Assembly (NCBI GenBank): GCA_903859705.1
Contig: CAIONQ010000002.1
Span: forward strand, 1-64,000
Reading direction: 5' to 3'
From: an uncultured Chthonomonas sp.
Lineage (GTDB): Bacteria; Armatimonadota; Chthonomonadetes; Chthonomonadales; Chthonomonadaceae
Length of the DNA stretch: 64,000 bases
Shown here: positions 15,863-25,145 of the stretch, in pieces
Position numbering within the stretch: the stretch's first letter is position 1
Layout: each line of letters opens with the position of its first letter
Made by a program: the position numbers and the translations under genes
Notes under the pieces: generated by a model
Database searches by the model: none
The model's input: only the letters and a program-made list of their open reading frames with translations
Told to the model about the DNA's origin: nothing

Positions 15863-18800
15863 AGGGTTTGAACAGACGATGCTGCGTTCTTCGTATTACG
15901 ACATAGAGAATTGGGCCGAAGATGAGTGTAAAGATAGTTGAGAAGCTCAGGCCGCCGATAACACTGATTGCGAGCGGTTTCTGCATTTCTGCCCCTGCAC
16001 CCAGGCCCATTGCCAGCGGAACCAGCCCCAGCAAGGCGGTAAGCGTGGTCATTAAAATAGGGCGCAGGCGCACGCGCCCGGCATGCATCACGGCCTGCTC
16101 CACATCCATGCCATCGCTTTCGGCTTTGCGCGCCTGTTCCAGCAGGAGTATGCCGTTTTTCACCACAATCCCCACCAGCATAACTGCCCCCATTTTGGAG
16201 GATACGTTAAGCGGGATGCGCATCCACCAGAGCGATGCCACTACCCCGAAGAGCGAGAGCGGCATCACCAGCAGAATGGTGAGGGGCGCGGTGAACGAAC
16301 CGAACTGGAACATCATTACCGCCAGAACCAGCACAATGGCAAGTGCCAGCACAACCTGCAGGTTTGCCGAAGCCTCCTGCTCACTTTTGTACTGCCCCGC
16401 AAGCTCGTAGGTAATGCCTGTGGGCAAAGTTTGAGCGCGCATTAAGACTGCCACATCCTTCATGGCGCTGCCAAGATCCCGCTCAGAAAGCCCGGCTGTT
16501 ACGGCAATCATTCTGCGTTGATCGTCGCGATAGGACTCCGTTGTTCCTGGAACCGATTCGATGTTTGCCACGGTAGAGAGCGGCACAAAGGCCCCCGATG
16601 CGGTGTGGATCGGGATCTGCTCCATTAGCTGGCGGGTGTTGCGATACTCTGGCCGGAACCGTACGCGCACTCCCACCTGCCTGTCACCCTCAATCACCTG
16701 GGTGGCAACGGTGCCAAACATGGAGGTTTCAATCTGATCGGCTATCTGATCGGCAGAAAGGCCGAGGCGGCCCGCGAGCGTGGGATCGATTCTGGCAACA
16801 AGCTCTGGCCCGGATTGAACTACACCGGACTTGAAATCTACGAGCCCTTTAACCTTCTTCAGTTTTTCTTTAAGATTGGTAGCCGTGTCTTCCAGAAGTT
16901 GCCTATCCTCGCCGAAGAGTTTGATTTCTACGGGGGACGACGCACCAGCCAGGTCGCCAATGAGATCCTGAAGCACCTGAGAGAAATCGATATCGACCCC
17001 CGGCACCTCTTTGTTCACCCTATCGCGCACATCTGATATCACTTCTTCGATGGGCCGGCGCTTGCCGGATTTGAGTACAATGGCGTAATCGCCACGGTTA
17101 GTTTCTGTAATGGCAAAGCCCAGTTCGGTACCTGTTCGGCGGCTAAACCCGCTGATCTCCGGCGTATCCTTGAGGATGCCATCGATCATCTTCAGCAGGC
17201 GATCGCTTTCCTGCAGGGAGGTTCCGGGTGGGGTCCAGTAATCCAGGATGAAGGCACCTTCATCCATGGTGGGCATAAAGCCGCTGCCAAGCTGCTTGCC
17301 AAGAAAGATGGTGAGCGCAAGGATTAAACAGGCCGTGATGAGCGCTGCCATCCGCATTCTCAGGCCGGTGCGCAGGGCCTTCTCATAGAACCTCAGCACC
17401 TTTTCAAAAATGGGCCCATGCTCATGCGCGCTGCCCGTTCCCTTATTGCGGGTAACCAGGAAGGCAGCGCACAGGCTGGGGCTGGCCATAAGGGCCAGGG
17501 CGAGGGAAACCATTACCGCGATAGTAAGCGTGATGGCAAGCGCGGTAAAGAAGGCGCCTGCAACCCCCGTAAGCAGAACCAGCGGCAGGAAAACGACCAC
17601 CGTTGTGAGGGTGGAAGATACCATAGGCGCACTGATTTCGGCCGCAGCGCGCTGCACGGCAATGCGCCTATCTTCGCCATCACACAGGTGCCGAAACACG
17701 TTCTCCACCACCACAATGGCATCATCAATCACCAGCCCAATGCCGATGGCCAGCGCACCAAGGGTCATCAGATTAAGCGATAGCCCCGCGAGGCGCATTA
17801 GTAAGAAGGTGATGAGAACGGTTGCCGGGATGATGGCGGCTGTTACGATGGTGGCGCGAATATCGCCAAGGAACAGCAGCAGCACCAGAACGGCAAGGCC
17901 AGCGCCAATAAGAACGGCCTCTTCAACGCTCTGAACCGCCTCTTTGATGAGAACGGATTGATCGTAAAATTCGCCAACCTCAGTGCCGGGCGGCAGGGTT
18001 GCCTTGAGCGTTTTAAGGTCCTCTTTGAGGGCAGCGACAACGCTAACTGTGTTGGCAGCTGGCTGCCGAACAATGTTGATGAGAATAGACTCGGAGCCGT
18101 TGGCCTCTACCAGGGTGCGATTATCCTGTTCGGCCCGATGGATATCGGCAACCTGATCCAGAGTTACGGGTATGCCATTGTGCTGGGAAACCACAATATG
18201 TTTGAGTGCATCGATGTTGGTGGTTTCGCCAGAGACCAGGATTTCCACCTGCTGATACCGATGTTCCAGCCGGCCCGCGGCGCGCACAACATTTGCATTT
18301 GTGATTGCCTGGCTAACATCCGAAATGGCAAGTTTGTACGCGGCCAGCTTTTGAGGAGAGACATCTACCGCTATTTCTGGTACACGGCCGCCCTGCACCA
18401 CCACTCTTGCCACGCCGGGTATACGCGCGATGCGCGGGCGCAGCTTGTAGTTTGCAAGGCTCCACAACTCTGCCTGAGAAAGGCGGCTGGATTTGAGCGA
18501 GAGCCCGTAGATAGGAAAAACAGTGGGGTTCATCCGCTCTACAGTAACCTGTGCATCGGCAGGGAGCTGGCTACGCACCTCGTTAACGCGGGTGCTAACC
18601 TGCTGCTGCGCCGAGAGCATATCCATGCCCCAGTTAAAATCTATGGAGATTTCTGTGGCACCACGTTCCGTGGTAGAGCGAACGCGCTGAACACCGGGAA
18701 CGGTGGCTACCGATTCTTCGATGGGGCGTGTGATGCCAATTTCCACCATCTTCGCCGGGCGTTCGCCGGCCTCAACAATCACCACCACGCGTGGGAAGGT

Positions 18801-18917
18801 GATATCCGGCAGGATCGAAACGGGAAAGCTGGGAACCAGCCATGCCCCGATTGCGCACAGCACCACGGTTACAAACAGGATGGGCTTTATATGCGTGGAT
18901 GCAAACCGGCTGAGCAT
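15855..18917 (-). CDS. RND efflux transporter permease (HAE-1/AcrB type)
   Basis: A 1020-residue inner-membrane proton-driven pump subunit. TM1 is at residues 10-30, followed by the large periplasmic loops. TM4 carries the proton-relay pair in GIGLVIDDAIVVVENVFRHL, and the C-terminal half ends with the usual multi-helix bundle (VGIVVKNGILLLEQAR; LTALLGLVPLAMGLGAG). These two blocks place it with the hydrophobe/amphiphile pumps rather than heavy-metal pumps. Its start overlaps the stop of the adaptor gene by one base (TAATG), so the two are coupled. No outer-membrane channel gene is in the window. Confidence 0.95.
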   Translation of the reverse strand: MLSRFASTHIKPILFVTVVLCAIGAWLVPSFPVSILPDITFPRVVVIVEAGERPAKMVEIGITRPIEESVATVPGVQRVRSTTERGATEISIDFNWGMDMLSAQQQVSTRVNEVRSQLPADAQVTVERMNPTVFPIYGLSLKSSRLSQAELWSLANYKLRPRIARIPGVARVVVQGGRVPEIAVDVSPQKLAAYKLAISDVSQAITNANVVRAAGRLEHRYQQVEILVSGETTNIDALKHIVVSQHNGIPVTLDQVADIHRAEQDNRTLVEANGSESILINIVRQPAANTVSVVAALKEDLKTLKATLPPGTEVGEFYDQSVLIKEAVQSVEEAVLIGAGLAVLVLLLFLGDIRATIVTAAIIPATVLITFLLMRLAGLSLNLMTLGALAIGIGLVIDDAIVVVENVFRHLCDGEDRRIAVQRAAAEISAPMVSSTLTTVVVFLPLVLLTGVAGAFFTALAITLTIAVMVSLALALMASPSLCAAFLVTRNKGTGSAHEHGPIFEKVLRFYEKALRTGLRMRMAALITACLILALTIFLGKQLGSGFMPTMDEGAFILDYWTPPGTSLQESDRLLKMIDGILKDTPEISGFSRRTGTELGFAITETNRGDYAIVLKSGKRRPIEEVISDVRDRVNKEVPGVDIDFSQVLQDLIGDLAGASSPVEIKLFGEDRQLLEDTATNLKEKLKKVKGLVDFKSGVVQSGPELVARIDPTLAGRLGLSADQIADQIETSMFGTVATQVIEGDRQVGVRVRFRPEYRNTRQLMEQIPIHTASGAFVPLSTVANIESVPGTTESYRDDQRRMIAVTAGLSERDLGSAMKDVAVLMRAQTLPTGITYELAGQYKSEQEASANLQVVLALAIVLVLAVMMFQFGSFTAPLTILLVMPLSLFGVVASLWWMRIPLNVSSKMGAVMLVGIVVKNGILLLEQARKAESDGMDVEQAVMHAGRVRLRPILMTTLTALLGLVPLAMGLGAGAEMQKPLAISVIGGLSFSTIFTLIFGPILYVVIRRTQHRLFKPSA

Positions 18918-20566
18918 TACTTACTGCCCCCGGCGGATGGTGCAGCAGCCGACTTTCCATCGTCTTTTTTGTCTTCGGCTTTCACGGGTTTGATTTTGGA
19001 ACCATCCTCCAGTTCGTAGCTGCCCTGTGCGGCAATCTTTTCACCCACTTTGAGGCCGCTCTCAATAACGATGGTGCCGGTTTTTTCGTTTTCTGGCCCG
19101 GTAACAACTTCCCGAGAGTGGGCAACGTTGTCATTAGAAATTACATAGAGGCTGCTCTTGCCATCCCTGGAGAGTACAGCGGCCTTTGGCACCGAAATCG
19201 CTTCAGGATTAGACTTCAGCACGATGCTTGCTTTGCCGAATGTACCCACGCGAAGCCCTTTTGCAGACGGAGACAGTGTGAGACGAACGGGGGCAAGGTT
19301 GGTGGTTGGATCCACAATACCAACAAAGGATACTGCGGCTGATAAGGGTTCTTCCAGGCCTGCTGCCTTCAAGGCAATCCGGGCTGCAAGGCCTGCTTTC
19401 ACTTTCGAGGCATCTGCGGCGGTAAGGTTTGCTGCAAAATCGACCGAGGCGGAGCCTGTAACTTCTACGATGGTGCCGGTGGTATCGGCCATATCTCCCG
19501 GGTTGAGGGCTCTGCGGGTAACGATGCCAGCGATAGGCGCCCGCACCTCCGTGAACGAGGCTGCAGCGGCGGCCCCTTTGAGATCGGCGCGCTTTTGATT
19601 TGCGGTCTCTGCCTGAGCGCGGGCATCGCTAATTTTTGCCTGAACGGTGAGAGCGCTCAACTCTGCCTGTTTAACAGCGGCATCTGCCTGAGCAATATGG
19701 GCGTCTCCCGAAGTTTGTGCCTGCTTCAGGGCTTCCCGGGCGCCATCCAGCCGAATCTGCGCTGCCTGGATATCTTCTGGCCGGGTACCGGCGTGCATCA
19801 GGTTGGATTGAGCCCTGGCGCTGTTGAAGGCGGCCTCTGCGATATCGAAGGCGGTTTGCGAATCCTCCAGCTGCCTGCGGGGGGCAACGCCTGCATCCAG
19901 AAGTCGGCGTGTGCGTTTTAGTTCGATATCGGCACGGTCTCTGGTGGCCTTCGCCTGCGCCATCGCCAGGTCTGCCTGCGCTATCTCCTGCGGGCGGTTG
20001 CCGTTTTTCGCCTTCTTATAATCTGTTTCTGCGGCCAGTACCTGGTTGCGTGCGGCCGTTACAGCCCCATCTCTATCCAGTTTTGCGGATGCGAGCGTAA
20101 GCTGAGCAAGGCGCAAGGCGCTTGCCTGATCATTTGCGGCGGCACGTGCGGTAATATCTGCTTCTCTGGAAATCGCCTCGGCAGAGCCAGCGGCGGAGCG
20201 CGCACTTTCCAGTGCAGCGGTTTGCGGGCGGTTCTCCAGGGTGGCTAATAGCTGGCCAGCCTTTACGACGTCTCCCTCACGTACAACAACGGTTAGTAGG
20301 CGGCCCGGCGCAGCGGCAGCCACATGTGTTGCCCCACCCTGCGCGGGCACCACCACGCCGGGCGCCTCCACAAGCCATTCTGCCGGTGCGGTTTTCACAT
20401 CCGCTATGGCAACGGCTACGGGCCCTTTACTGTCATCGCCACCGGGTGCCTCTGGTGCAGGAGCCGGAGGGCGTTTGCAGCCCACAAACGAGGCGCAAAC
20501 CAGAAGCAGTGCAAGCGTATATGTCGGGGGAAAAGTGCGGGAGTGTGGGTTCGAAACTGAGCGCAT
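18917..20566 (-). CDS. RND efflux periplasmic adaptor, lipoprotein
   Basis: A 549-residue membrane-fusion protein linking the RND permease to an outer-membrane channel. A lipoprotein signal ends at CASFVGC with Cys30 as the lipidated residue. A lipoyl-like half-motif (VVPAQGGATHVAAAAPGRLL) is followed by an unusually long Ala-rich coiled coil at about residues 125-335. The second lipoyl half and barrel come next (EVRAPIAGIVTRRALNPGDM), and a C-terminal domain ends GYELEDGSKI-like. It is the first gene of a two-gene unit with the permease. The coiled coil is longer than in AcrA, suggesting a longer periplasmic reach. Confidence 0.9.
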   Translation of the reverse strand: MRSVSNPHSRTFPPTYTLALLLVCASFVGCKRPPAPAPEAPGGDDSKGPVAVAIADVKTAPAEWLVEAPGVVVPAQGGATHVAAAAPGRLLTVVVREGDVVKAGQLLATLENRPQTAALESARSAAGSAEAISREADITARAAANDQASALRLAQLTLASAKLDRDGAVTAARNQVLAAETDYKKAKNGNRPQEIAQADLAMAQAKATRDRADIELKRTRRLLDAGVAPRRQLEDSQTAFDIAEAAFNSARAQSNLMHAGTRPEDIQAAQIRLDGAREALKQAQTSGDAHIAQADAAVKQAELSALTVQAKISDARAQAETANQKRADLKGAAAAASFTEVRAPIAGIVTRRALNPGDMADTTGTIVEVTGSASVDFAANLTAADASKVKAGLAARIALKAAGLEEPLSAAVSFVGIVDPTTNLAPVRLTLSPSAKGLRVGTFGKASIVLKSNPEAISVPKAAVLSRDGKSSLYVISNDNVAHSREVVTGPENEKTGTIVIESGLKVGEKIAAQGSYELEDGSKIKPVKAEDKKDDGKSAAAPSAGGSK

Positions 20567-20725
20567 CGGGTTATCCGGAAACTGGGTTATTGCAGCCTGA
20601 ATCGAGCGTGTAAGGGCAGGATAGCGGCCACATAACCAGTATACCGGTGTGGATTAATGCGCTGAGAGGAATGCGCTTCCAGGGCATCTGAGACTTCTTT
20701 AAGCAATCCTCAACATCATCTCGAT

Positions 20726-22075
20726 TTACTGCTTGGGTGCGGTTGGAAGCGGCGGCCGCTTCTTAGCGCCAGCAAGATAGCCAGATACGATATCGCCCGG
20801 CATTGTGCCGGCATATTTGGCAGAGGTACCTGCATTGTCTTGCATATCTGGCCCAATGCTGTACACAACGAAGTGATTGTTCTGCAGGCGATAAATCAGT
20901 GGCCCCATGGTGGGTGAGAACGGATCGGAAGGAACAGATTTCAAATATACGGGTACCAACTGGCCCAGAGATTGTGGGTACTTCCCATTGGTTTTGAAAT
21001 AAAGCTCCAGCGCGATCTCGGTTTTGAGTACCCTGCGTACCGCCTGCATGCTCAACTGTTTTTCCCATGCAGTATGGAAAGAATCGCCCCAACCCATTGC
21101 GCCAAGGGAAATCGGCATCTGCGAGGCCAGGGACTTTTTGTATGGGCCGCTAACCTCTTTGCTAACCGAGCGGCAATATTCCAGATTGGCCTCAAGAAGG
21201 CCGCGCTTGCTGGCGAGGACAATCTTGGTCATCTTCCCGGTTTCGCGCAGTTTCCCCATGGTGCTCATATCACCCATAGCGCCACTGCCAAACGTATCAT
21301 GCAGTTCATCAACACCCTTTGGAGTGAGGCGAAAACCCTTAAATATTTCCTTTAGATAAGATGTTGAGGTATATCCCTCTTCCAATACGATATCGCTGTA
21401 ACTGGTTTCGGCGGCCTCTATGGCATCCAGATGTGCGGCTGCGCTTTTGAGCTGATCGGGAGGGAGGTGAGGCACCAGGTCCTCTATGCGCACCGCGGCA
21501 ATAGCGTGAACGGCTCCACCTACGAGTTGTGGGAGTATGCCCCCCTGGCGCGGTATTTTGACTCCAAATTCCAGTCCATCCAGCCGCAGTTCCATGGCTC
21601 GGCCATAGTCTCCTACAATCTCATAATGATCTGCCACTCCAGACAAGATGCGGGCGGTTTCTCGCATCTCAGCAAACTCGGGGATGGTGTCTTTGACACT
21701 GCGGGTAGCGTGCTCTACAAACGGCAGCTTAAGTGCGGAATGGAGAGCAGCCATCGTTTCCGTGGCATCGTTTGCGCAATTGGCATAATCCGCTACAGTT
21801 AACTGTTGCCCTGATCGTAAGGGCATGCTATATGGGGACTGATGTGCCATCCGCTTGCCGAGCAGGCTTACCTGGTGTAGGGCTGGAAGGGCGGAATCGG
21901 CCGGAACGGTATGTGTGGGGATATTCAGCTCTGATGTGCGGTTGTTTACCATCGCCACCACCAGCAGAACAACCACAGGCGTGAGCAGTGCAGCAACACC
22001 ATACAGCAGCATTCTGCCCGGCCGCCGTGTGGGCCGGGAGGGTTCTGCCGAATGGGTTTGAGTTGCTTTTGGCAT
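20726..22075 (-). CDS. Membrane-anchored hypothetical protein with pseudopilin-like C-terminus
   Basis: A 449-residue protein with one N-terminal transmembrane helix (about residues 22-43, LLYGVAALLTPVVVLLVVAM) and a large helical extracytoplasmic part. The final 100 residues (YFKTNGKYPQSLGQLVP; SVPSDPFSP; VYSIGPDMQDNAG) resemble the C-terminal domain of GspG-type pseudopilins. Similar anchored proteins are known from planctomycetes and relatives but have no defined role. The ATG at 22075 with GGTG 9 nt upstream is preferred to a GTG four codons earlier. It lies 34 nt after aminopeptidase P and is probably co-transcribed. Confidence 0.7.
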   Translation of the reverse strand: MPKATQTHSAEPSRPTRRPGRMLLYGVAALLTPVVVLLVVAMVNNRTSELNIPTHTVPADSALPALHQVSLLGKRMAHQSPYSMPLRSGQQLTVADYANCANDATETMAALHSALKLPFVEHATRSVKDTIPEFAEMRETARILSGVADHYEIVGDYGRAMELRLDGLEFGVKIPRQGGILPQLVGGAVHAIAAVRIEDLVPHLPPDQLKSAAAHLDAIEAAETSYSDIVLEEGYTSTSYLKEIFKGFRLTPKGVDELHDTFGSGAMGDMSTMGKLRETGKMTKIVLASKRGLLEANLEYCRSVSKEVSGPYKKSLASQMPISLGAMGWGDSFHTAWEKQLSMQAVRRVLKTEIALELYFKTNGKYPQSLGQLVPVYLKSVPSDPFSPTMGPLIYRLQNNHFVVYSIGPDMQDNAGTSAKYAGTMPGDIVSGYLAGAKKRPPLPTAPKQ

Positions 22076-22109
22076 GCGTTGCTGCACCTTTCACCAAGTG
22101 CGGTTCTTG

Positions 22110-23456
22110 CTACTCCGCCTTCAGGGCGGCCTCTAACTCGTCTACTCCACGCTCCAGAGGCGGGCCCAGCAGTTCCAGGCCATCCTCTGTTACCAGGTAG
22201 TCATCTTCAATCCGAACGCCAATGCCTTCGGATGGAATATAAAGGCCCGGCTCCACGGTGATAACATGCCCGGGCGCAAGTGGGATTAGCCTGTCGCCAA
22301 CATCGTGCACATCCAGGCCAAGGTGATGGCTCAGGCCATGCGGCATAAAGTTATCCAGCATTTGCTCAACGCCATTTGCATCTTTCGCTCGCTGAGGCTG
22401 TTCCTTGTAAAAAGCTTTGCATTTATCGGTGAGATCCTGGAGGGTATCGCCGTGCTTGAAGCTGGAGATCGCATGCTCCAGAGCCTGCAGCACCAGAGTG
22501 TAGATCTCCTTTTCACGATCGCCAAATACACCGCCCACGGGATAGGTTCTGGTGAGATCTCCGCAGTACGCTCCAGATTTTGCGCCGATATCCACAACAA
22601 CGAGCTGCCCCTGCTTCATCTGCGCACAATTCTCTTCGTAGTGCAGTACGGTGGCGTTTGCACCAGTGCCCACAATGCTGCCGAATGCCAGGCCAGCCCC
22701 GTGGCTACGGAATGCCTGCAGGGCGGCTGCCTCGGCCTCATATTCGTGCCGGCCGTCTCCGCCAGCTATTACTGCGCGAGCAGCGCGGTGGCCAGCCTGC
22801 GTAATCTCTATTGCTTCAACAATACGTGCGATTTCGGCGGGAGACTTCACCATTCTCAGATGGCCGATGGCATCGGTGGCATCCTTAAAATGGATGGTGG
22901 GCATTTGTGCCTTTAGCCTGTTCATTAACTGATACACGCGCGATGTCTCATTATCGGGTCCAAATGGCGCTTCCAAATAAAGGGTGGAGTTACGCCTTGC
23001 CCATGCCATGAGGGCGCCCAATACGGAAGATGAATCGGCAGTTTTCTGCACGCCGGTGGCGGCTTCTGCCTCCGTGCCCGGACCAAGCTTTGGCCCGGTC
23101 CAGGTTTCCATAGCGGCATCTCGTTTTGGCAGATACAGGATTTCGCGCACATCGGGGGCCGCGCCGCGCAGGCCAGCCACTGCAGGCAGATCTGGCGGAA
23201 GCAGCACCAGAAACGCTCCGGGGGTTACGACGCCTGTAAAGTACAGAAAGGTGCTGTTCTGCTGGTATCGGCCGGGGCTAACGGCTTCGTCTTCGGTAGA
23301 GCCTCGCAGTAGGATGATGCCATCCGGGCATGCAGAGCGGAGTGCCTGCCGGCGTGTGCGATACTCCTCGGCACTAAAGCCAAGCAGGGGAGCAGGCGGT
23401 GGAAGAAATACGGGAGCAGGTGAAGCAGCCTGCGGATCGGCGGATGGAACACTCAT
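22110..23456 (-). CDS. pepP: Xaa-Pro aminopeptidase (aminopeptidase P, M24B)
   Basis: A 448-residue cytosolic dimetal peptidase that removes an N-terminal residue before proline. Residues about 25-175 are the aminopeptidase P N-terminal domain (GFSAEEYRTRRQALR; QNSTFLYFTGV). Residues 200-435 form the pita-bread catalytic domain with all five ligands visible: the two Asp in VVDIGAKSGAYCGDLTRTYP, His in HGLSHHLGLDVHD, Glu in VITVEPGLYI and Glu in GVRIEDDYLV. GGAGAG lies 8 nt before the ATG. The membrane protein gene follows after 34 nt. Confidence 0.95.
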   Translation of the reverse strand: MSVPSADPQAASPAPVFLPPPAPLLGFSAEEYRTRRQALRSACPDGIILLRGSTEDEAVSPGRYQQNSTFLYFTGVVTPGAFLVLLPPDLPAVAGLRGAAPDVREILYLPKRDAAMETWTGPKLGPGTEAEAATGVQKTADSSSVLGALMAWARRNSTLYLEAPFGPDNETSRVYQLMNRLKAQMPTIHFKDATDAIGHLRMVKSPAEIARIVEAIEITQAGHRAARAVIAGGDGRHEYEAEAAALQAFRSHGAGLAFGSIVGTGANATVLHYEENCAQMKQGQLVVVDIGAKSGAYCGDLTRTYPVGGVFGDREKEIYTLVLQALEHAISSFKHGDTLQDLTDKCKAFYKEQPQRAKDANGVEQMLDNFMPHGLSHHLGLDVHDVGDRLIPLAPGHVITVEPGLYIPSEGIGVRIEDDYLVTEDGLELLGPPLERGVDELEAALKAE

Positions 23457-23529
23457 TTCAGGGACTCTCCATACAATAACGTTAAGATGAGAAAAGTATA
23501 CCTGTGCACAGGTTGTCGGAGGCGTAAAA

Positions 23530-23559
23530 ACGGCGGCTCCCGGTTAGGGGAACCGCCGT
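23530..23559 (-). terminator. Terminator of the alcohol dehydrogenase gene
   Basis: Read on the minus strand, ACGGCGGTTCCCC and GGGAGCCGCCGT form a stem of about 11 bp with one mismatch around TAACC, followed at once by TTTTT. It lies about 30 nt after the dehydrogenase stop. Confidence 0.8.
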
Positions 23560-23586
23560 GATGGTGTTGCGCTTACGCCGCGTAGC

Positions 23587-24711
23587 CTACATTCGGATTA
23601 CAGAGCGGATAACGTTGCCGGTTTCCATCTCATGGAACGCTTCTTCCACATCATCCAGGGTGATTTCACGGGTAACCATGCCATCCAGCTTAAGCTTGCC
23701 CTCCAGGTAGAGATTGGCAAGCATCGGGAAGTCGTAAGAAGGCAGGGTATCGCCAGCATGGCAAACGCAGAGGTTCACCTTGTTCCAGTAAACTCCCGTA
23801 TCCATGTTGCCAACGTTCAGGCTCACCTCATCGGTGGCGGCGGGGAAGCCGATTGTACAGGCGGTGCCGTTGTAGTTGACCATGCGAACGGCCTGCTCGA
23901 TGCACGCCATGCGGCCAGTGGCTTCGTAAGCAAAGTCTACGCCGCCTTCATAGCCGGGCCAATCATCGGTAACCAGTGCGCGAACAGCGGCAACGGCATC
24001 CACTTCACTGGCATTCACCAGGTCTGTAGCGCCGTACTCTTTTGCCCACTGTAGCTTCACGGGGTTCACGTCTACCGCAATAATCTGCTTTGCGTGTGCC
24101 AGCTTTGCACCCTGAATAACGCTAAGCCCAACACCGCCGCAACCAACAACTGCTACAGATGCACCCGGGAACACCTTTGTTGTGTTAAAGGTAGCCCCGA
24201 CTCCGGTTACAACACCGCAGGCGATGAGGCATGCTTTTTCAAGCGGCATGGCGGCCGGCATTTTGATGGCCGCCTTGGCATGCACCACAGTGTGGGTGCT
24301 GAAGGTACCGCATCGCAGCACCTGGGAGCAAAGTGCCCCATCCCGCTTGCGCCGAATCCGCTGCCCGGGCCGAAGCGCTGCATAGCAGTGGCGTGGATCG
24401 CCTTTGCGGCAGGCAGGGCATCGCTCACAGGGTGCACGGTAGGCAATTACTACAGGATCACCGGCGCTGAGATGCGTTACGCCCTCGCCAACCTGCTCTA
24501 CAATGCCAGCACCTTCATGGCCAAGGACAATTGGGAACGACATTCCGTTGCCATTTAGGACCTTAATTGTAAGATCAGTGTGACAAACGCCGCTGGCAAC
24601 CAGCCGGATTAATACCTCATTGGGCCCAGGAGCATCTACAATGATGTCCTCTACTTTGGCCGGAGTTCCGGCCTCATTCAGCAGTACGGCACGACCTTCA
24701 ACTGCAGGCAT
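23587..24711 (-). CDS. Zinc-dependent alcohol dehydrogenase (class III-like MDR)
   Basis: A 374-residue NAD(P)-dependent dehydrogenase of the medium-chain family. Catalytic zinc ligands are seen in SGVCHTDL, LGHEGAG and the Cys of IACGVVTG. The structural zinc motif CERCPACRKGDPRHC has the spacing C-x2-C-x2-C-x7-C, and the Rossmann motif is GCGGVGLSV. The overall pattern is closest to class III alcohol or formaldehyde dehydrogenases, including cofactor-dependent types, so the true substrate is open. The ATG at 24711 has AAGGAG 8 nt upstream; an extension to 24774 is rejected. It is a single gene with its own terminator. Confidence 0.92.
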   Translation of the reverse strand: MPAVEGRAVLLNEAGTPAKVEDIIVDAPGPNEVLIRLVASGVCHTDLTIKVLNGNGMSFPIVLGHEGAGIVEQVGEGVTHLSAGDPVVIAYRAPCERCPACRKGDPRHCYAALRPGQRIRRKRDGALCSQVLRCGTFSTHTVVHAKAAIKMPAAMPLEKACLIACGVVTGVGATFNTTKVFPGASVAVVGCGGVGLSVIQGAKLAHAKQIIAVDVNPVKLQWAKEYGATDLVNASEVDAVAAVRALVTDDWPGYEGGVDFAYEATGRMACIEQAVRMVNYNGTACTIGFPAATDEVSLNVGNMDTGVYWNKVNLCVCHAGDTLPSYDFPMLANLYLEGKLKLDGMVTREITLDDVEEAFHEMETGNVIRSVIRM

Positions 24712-25145
24712 GCTATTTCTCCTTATAATACGTGCGCATTTTGCCGAAACTGGCTGTGGCCGAAGCCCACGCACTCCAAAGATGTTTCGGGGGTGAATTT
24801 CGTCTATACCAGTGAATATTCCTTGATTTTTGTTTATTGAAAGTGGATTGCCGGCTCAGACAATAGTTGCATTGCACGCAAGAGTATTAAATAAAGCTGC
24901 AGTATTATTAAACATGCTGTGCACTTATATTCAAAGTGTGGCAATATTAAGAGTGTTAAACAGCCCGCAAGTTTCATGCAATTTCATGTGCATTTATTGC
25001 ACAAATCGAAACATAGATTGACAATAATCTTGCAGCCTATGTATAATTGCCTCGTAGGATTGTCACTGCTACAAGTATCAATCCAATGCAAAGCAAGCAA
25101 TTTCGTAAGACCAAGGGCGGTTCGTGATCGAAAGGGGAGCAAGAC
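24712..25145. promoter_or_regulatory. AT-rich intergenic region with promoter and TGCA-type repeats
   Basis: This 434-bp region is clearly richer in A/T than the genes around it. It contains a near-consensus promoter, TTGACA (25018-25023) and TATAAT (25042-25047) with an 18-nt spacer, about 100 nt before the prepilin start. Just upstream are TGCA half-sites at 24977, 24989 and 24998, the last two forming TGCATTTATTGCA. A further TGCATTGCA lies near 24870. These look like repressor or activator sites, and similar ones lie beside the LacI gene at 50.8 kb. The regulator is unknown. Confidence 0.6.

Noticed and set aside
17958-19019. 353-codon plus-strand frame across the RND permease and adaptor genes
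   Set aside because: Antisense shadow of two well-supported genes with conserved motifs; composition rich in Cys and His without a family pattern.
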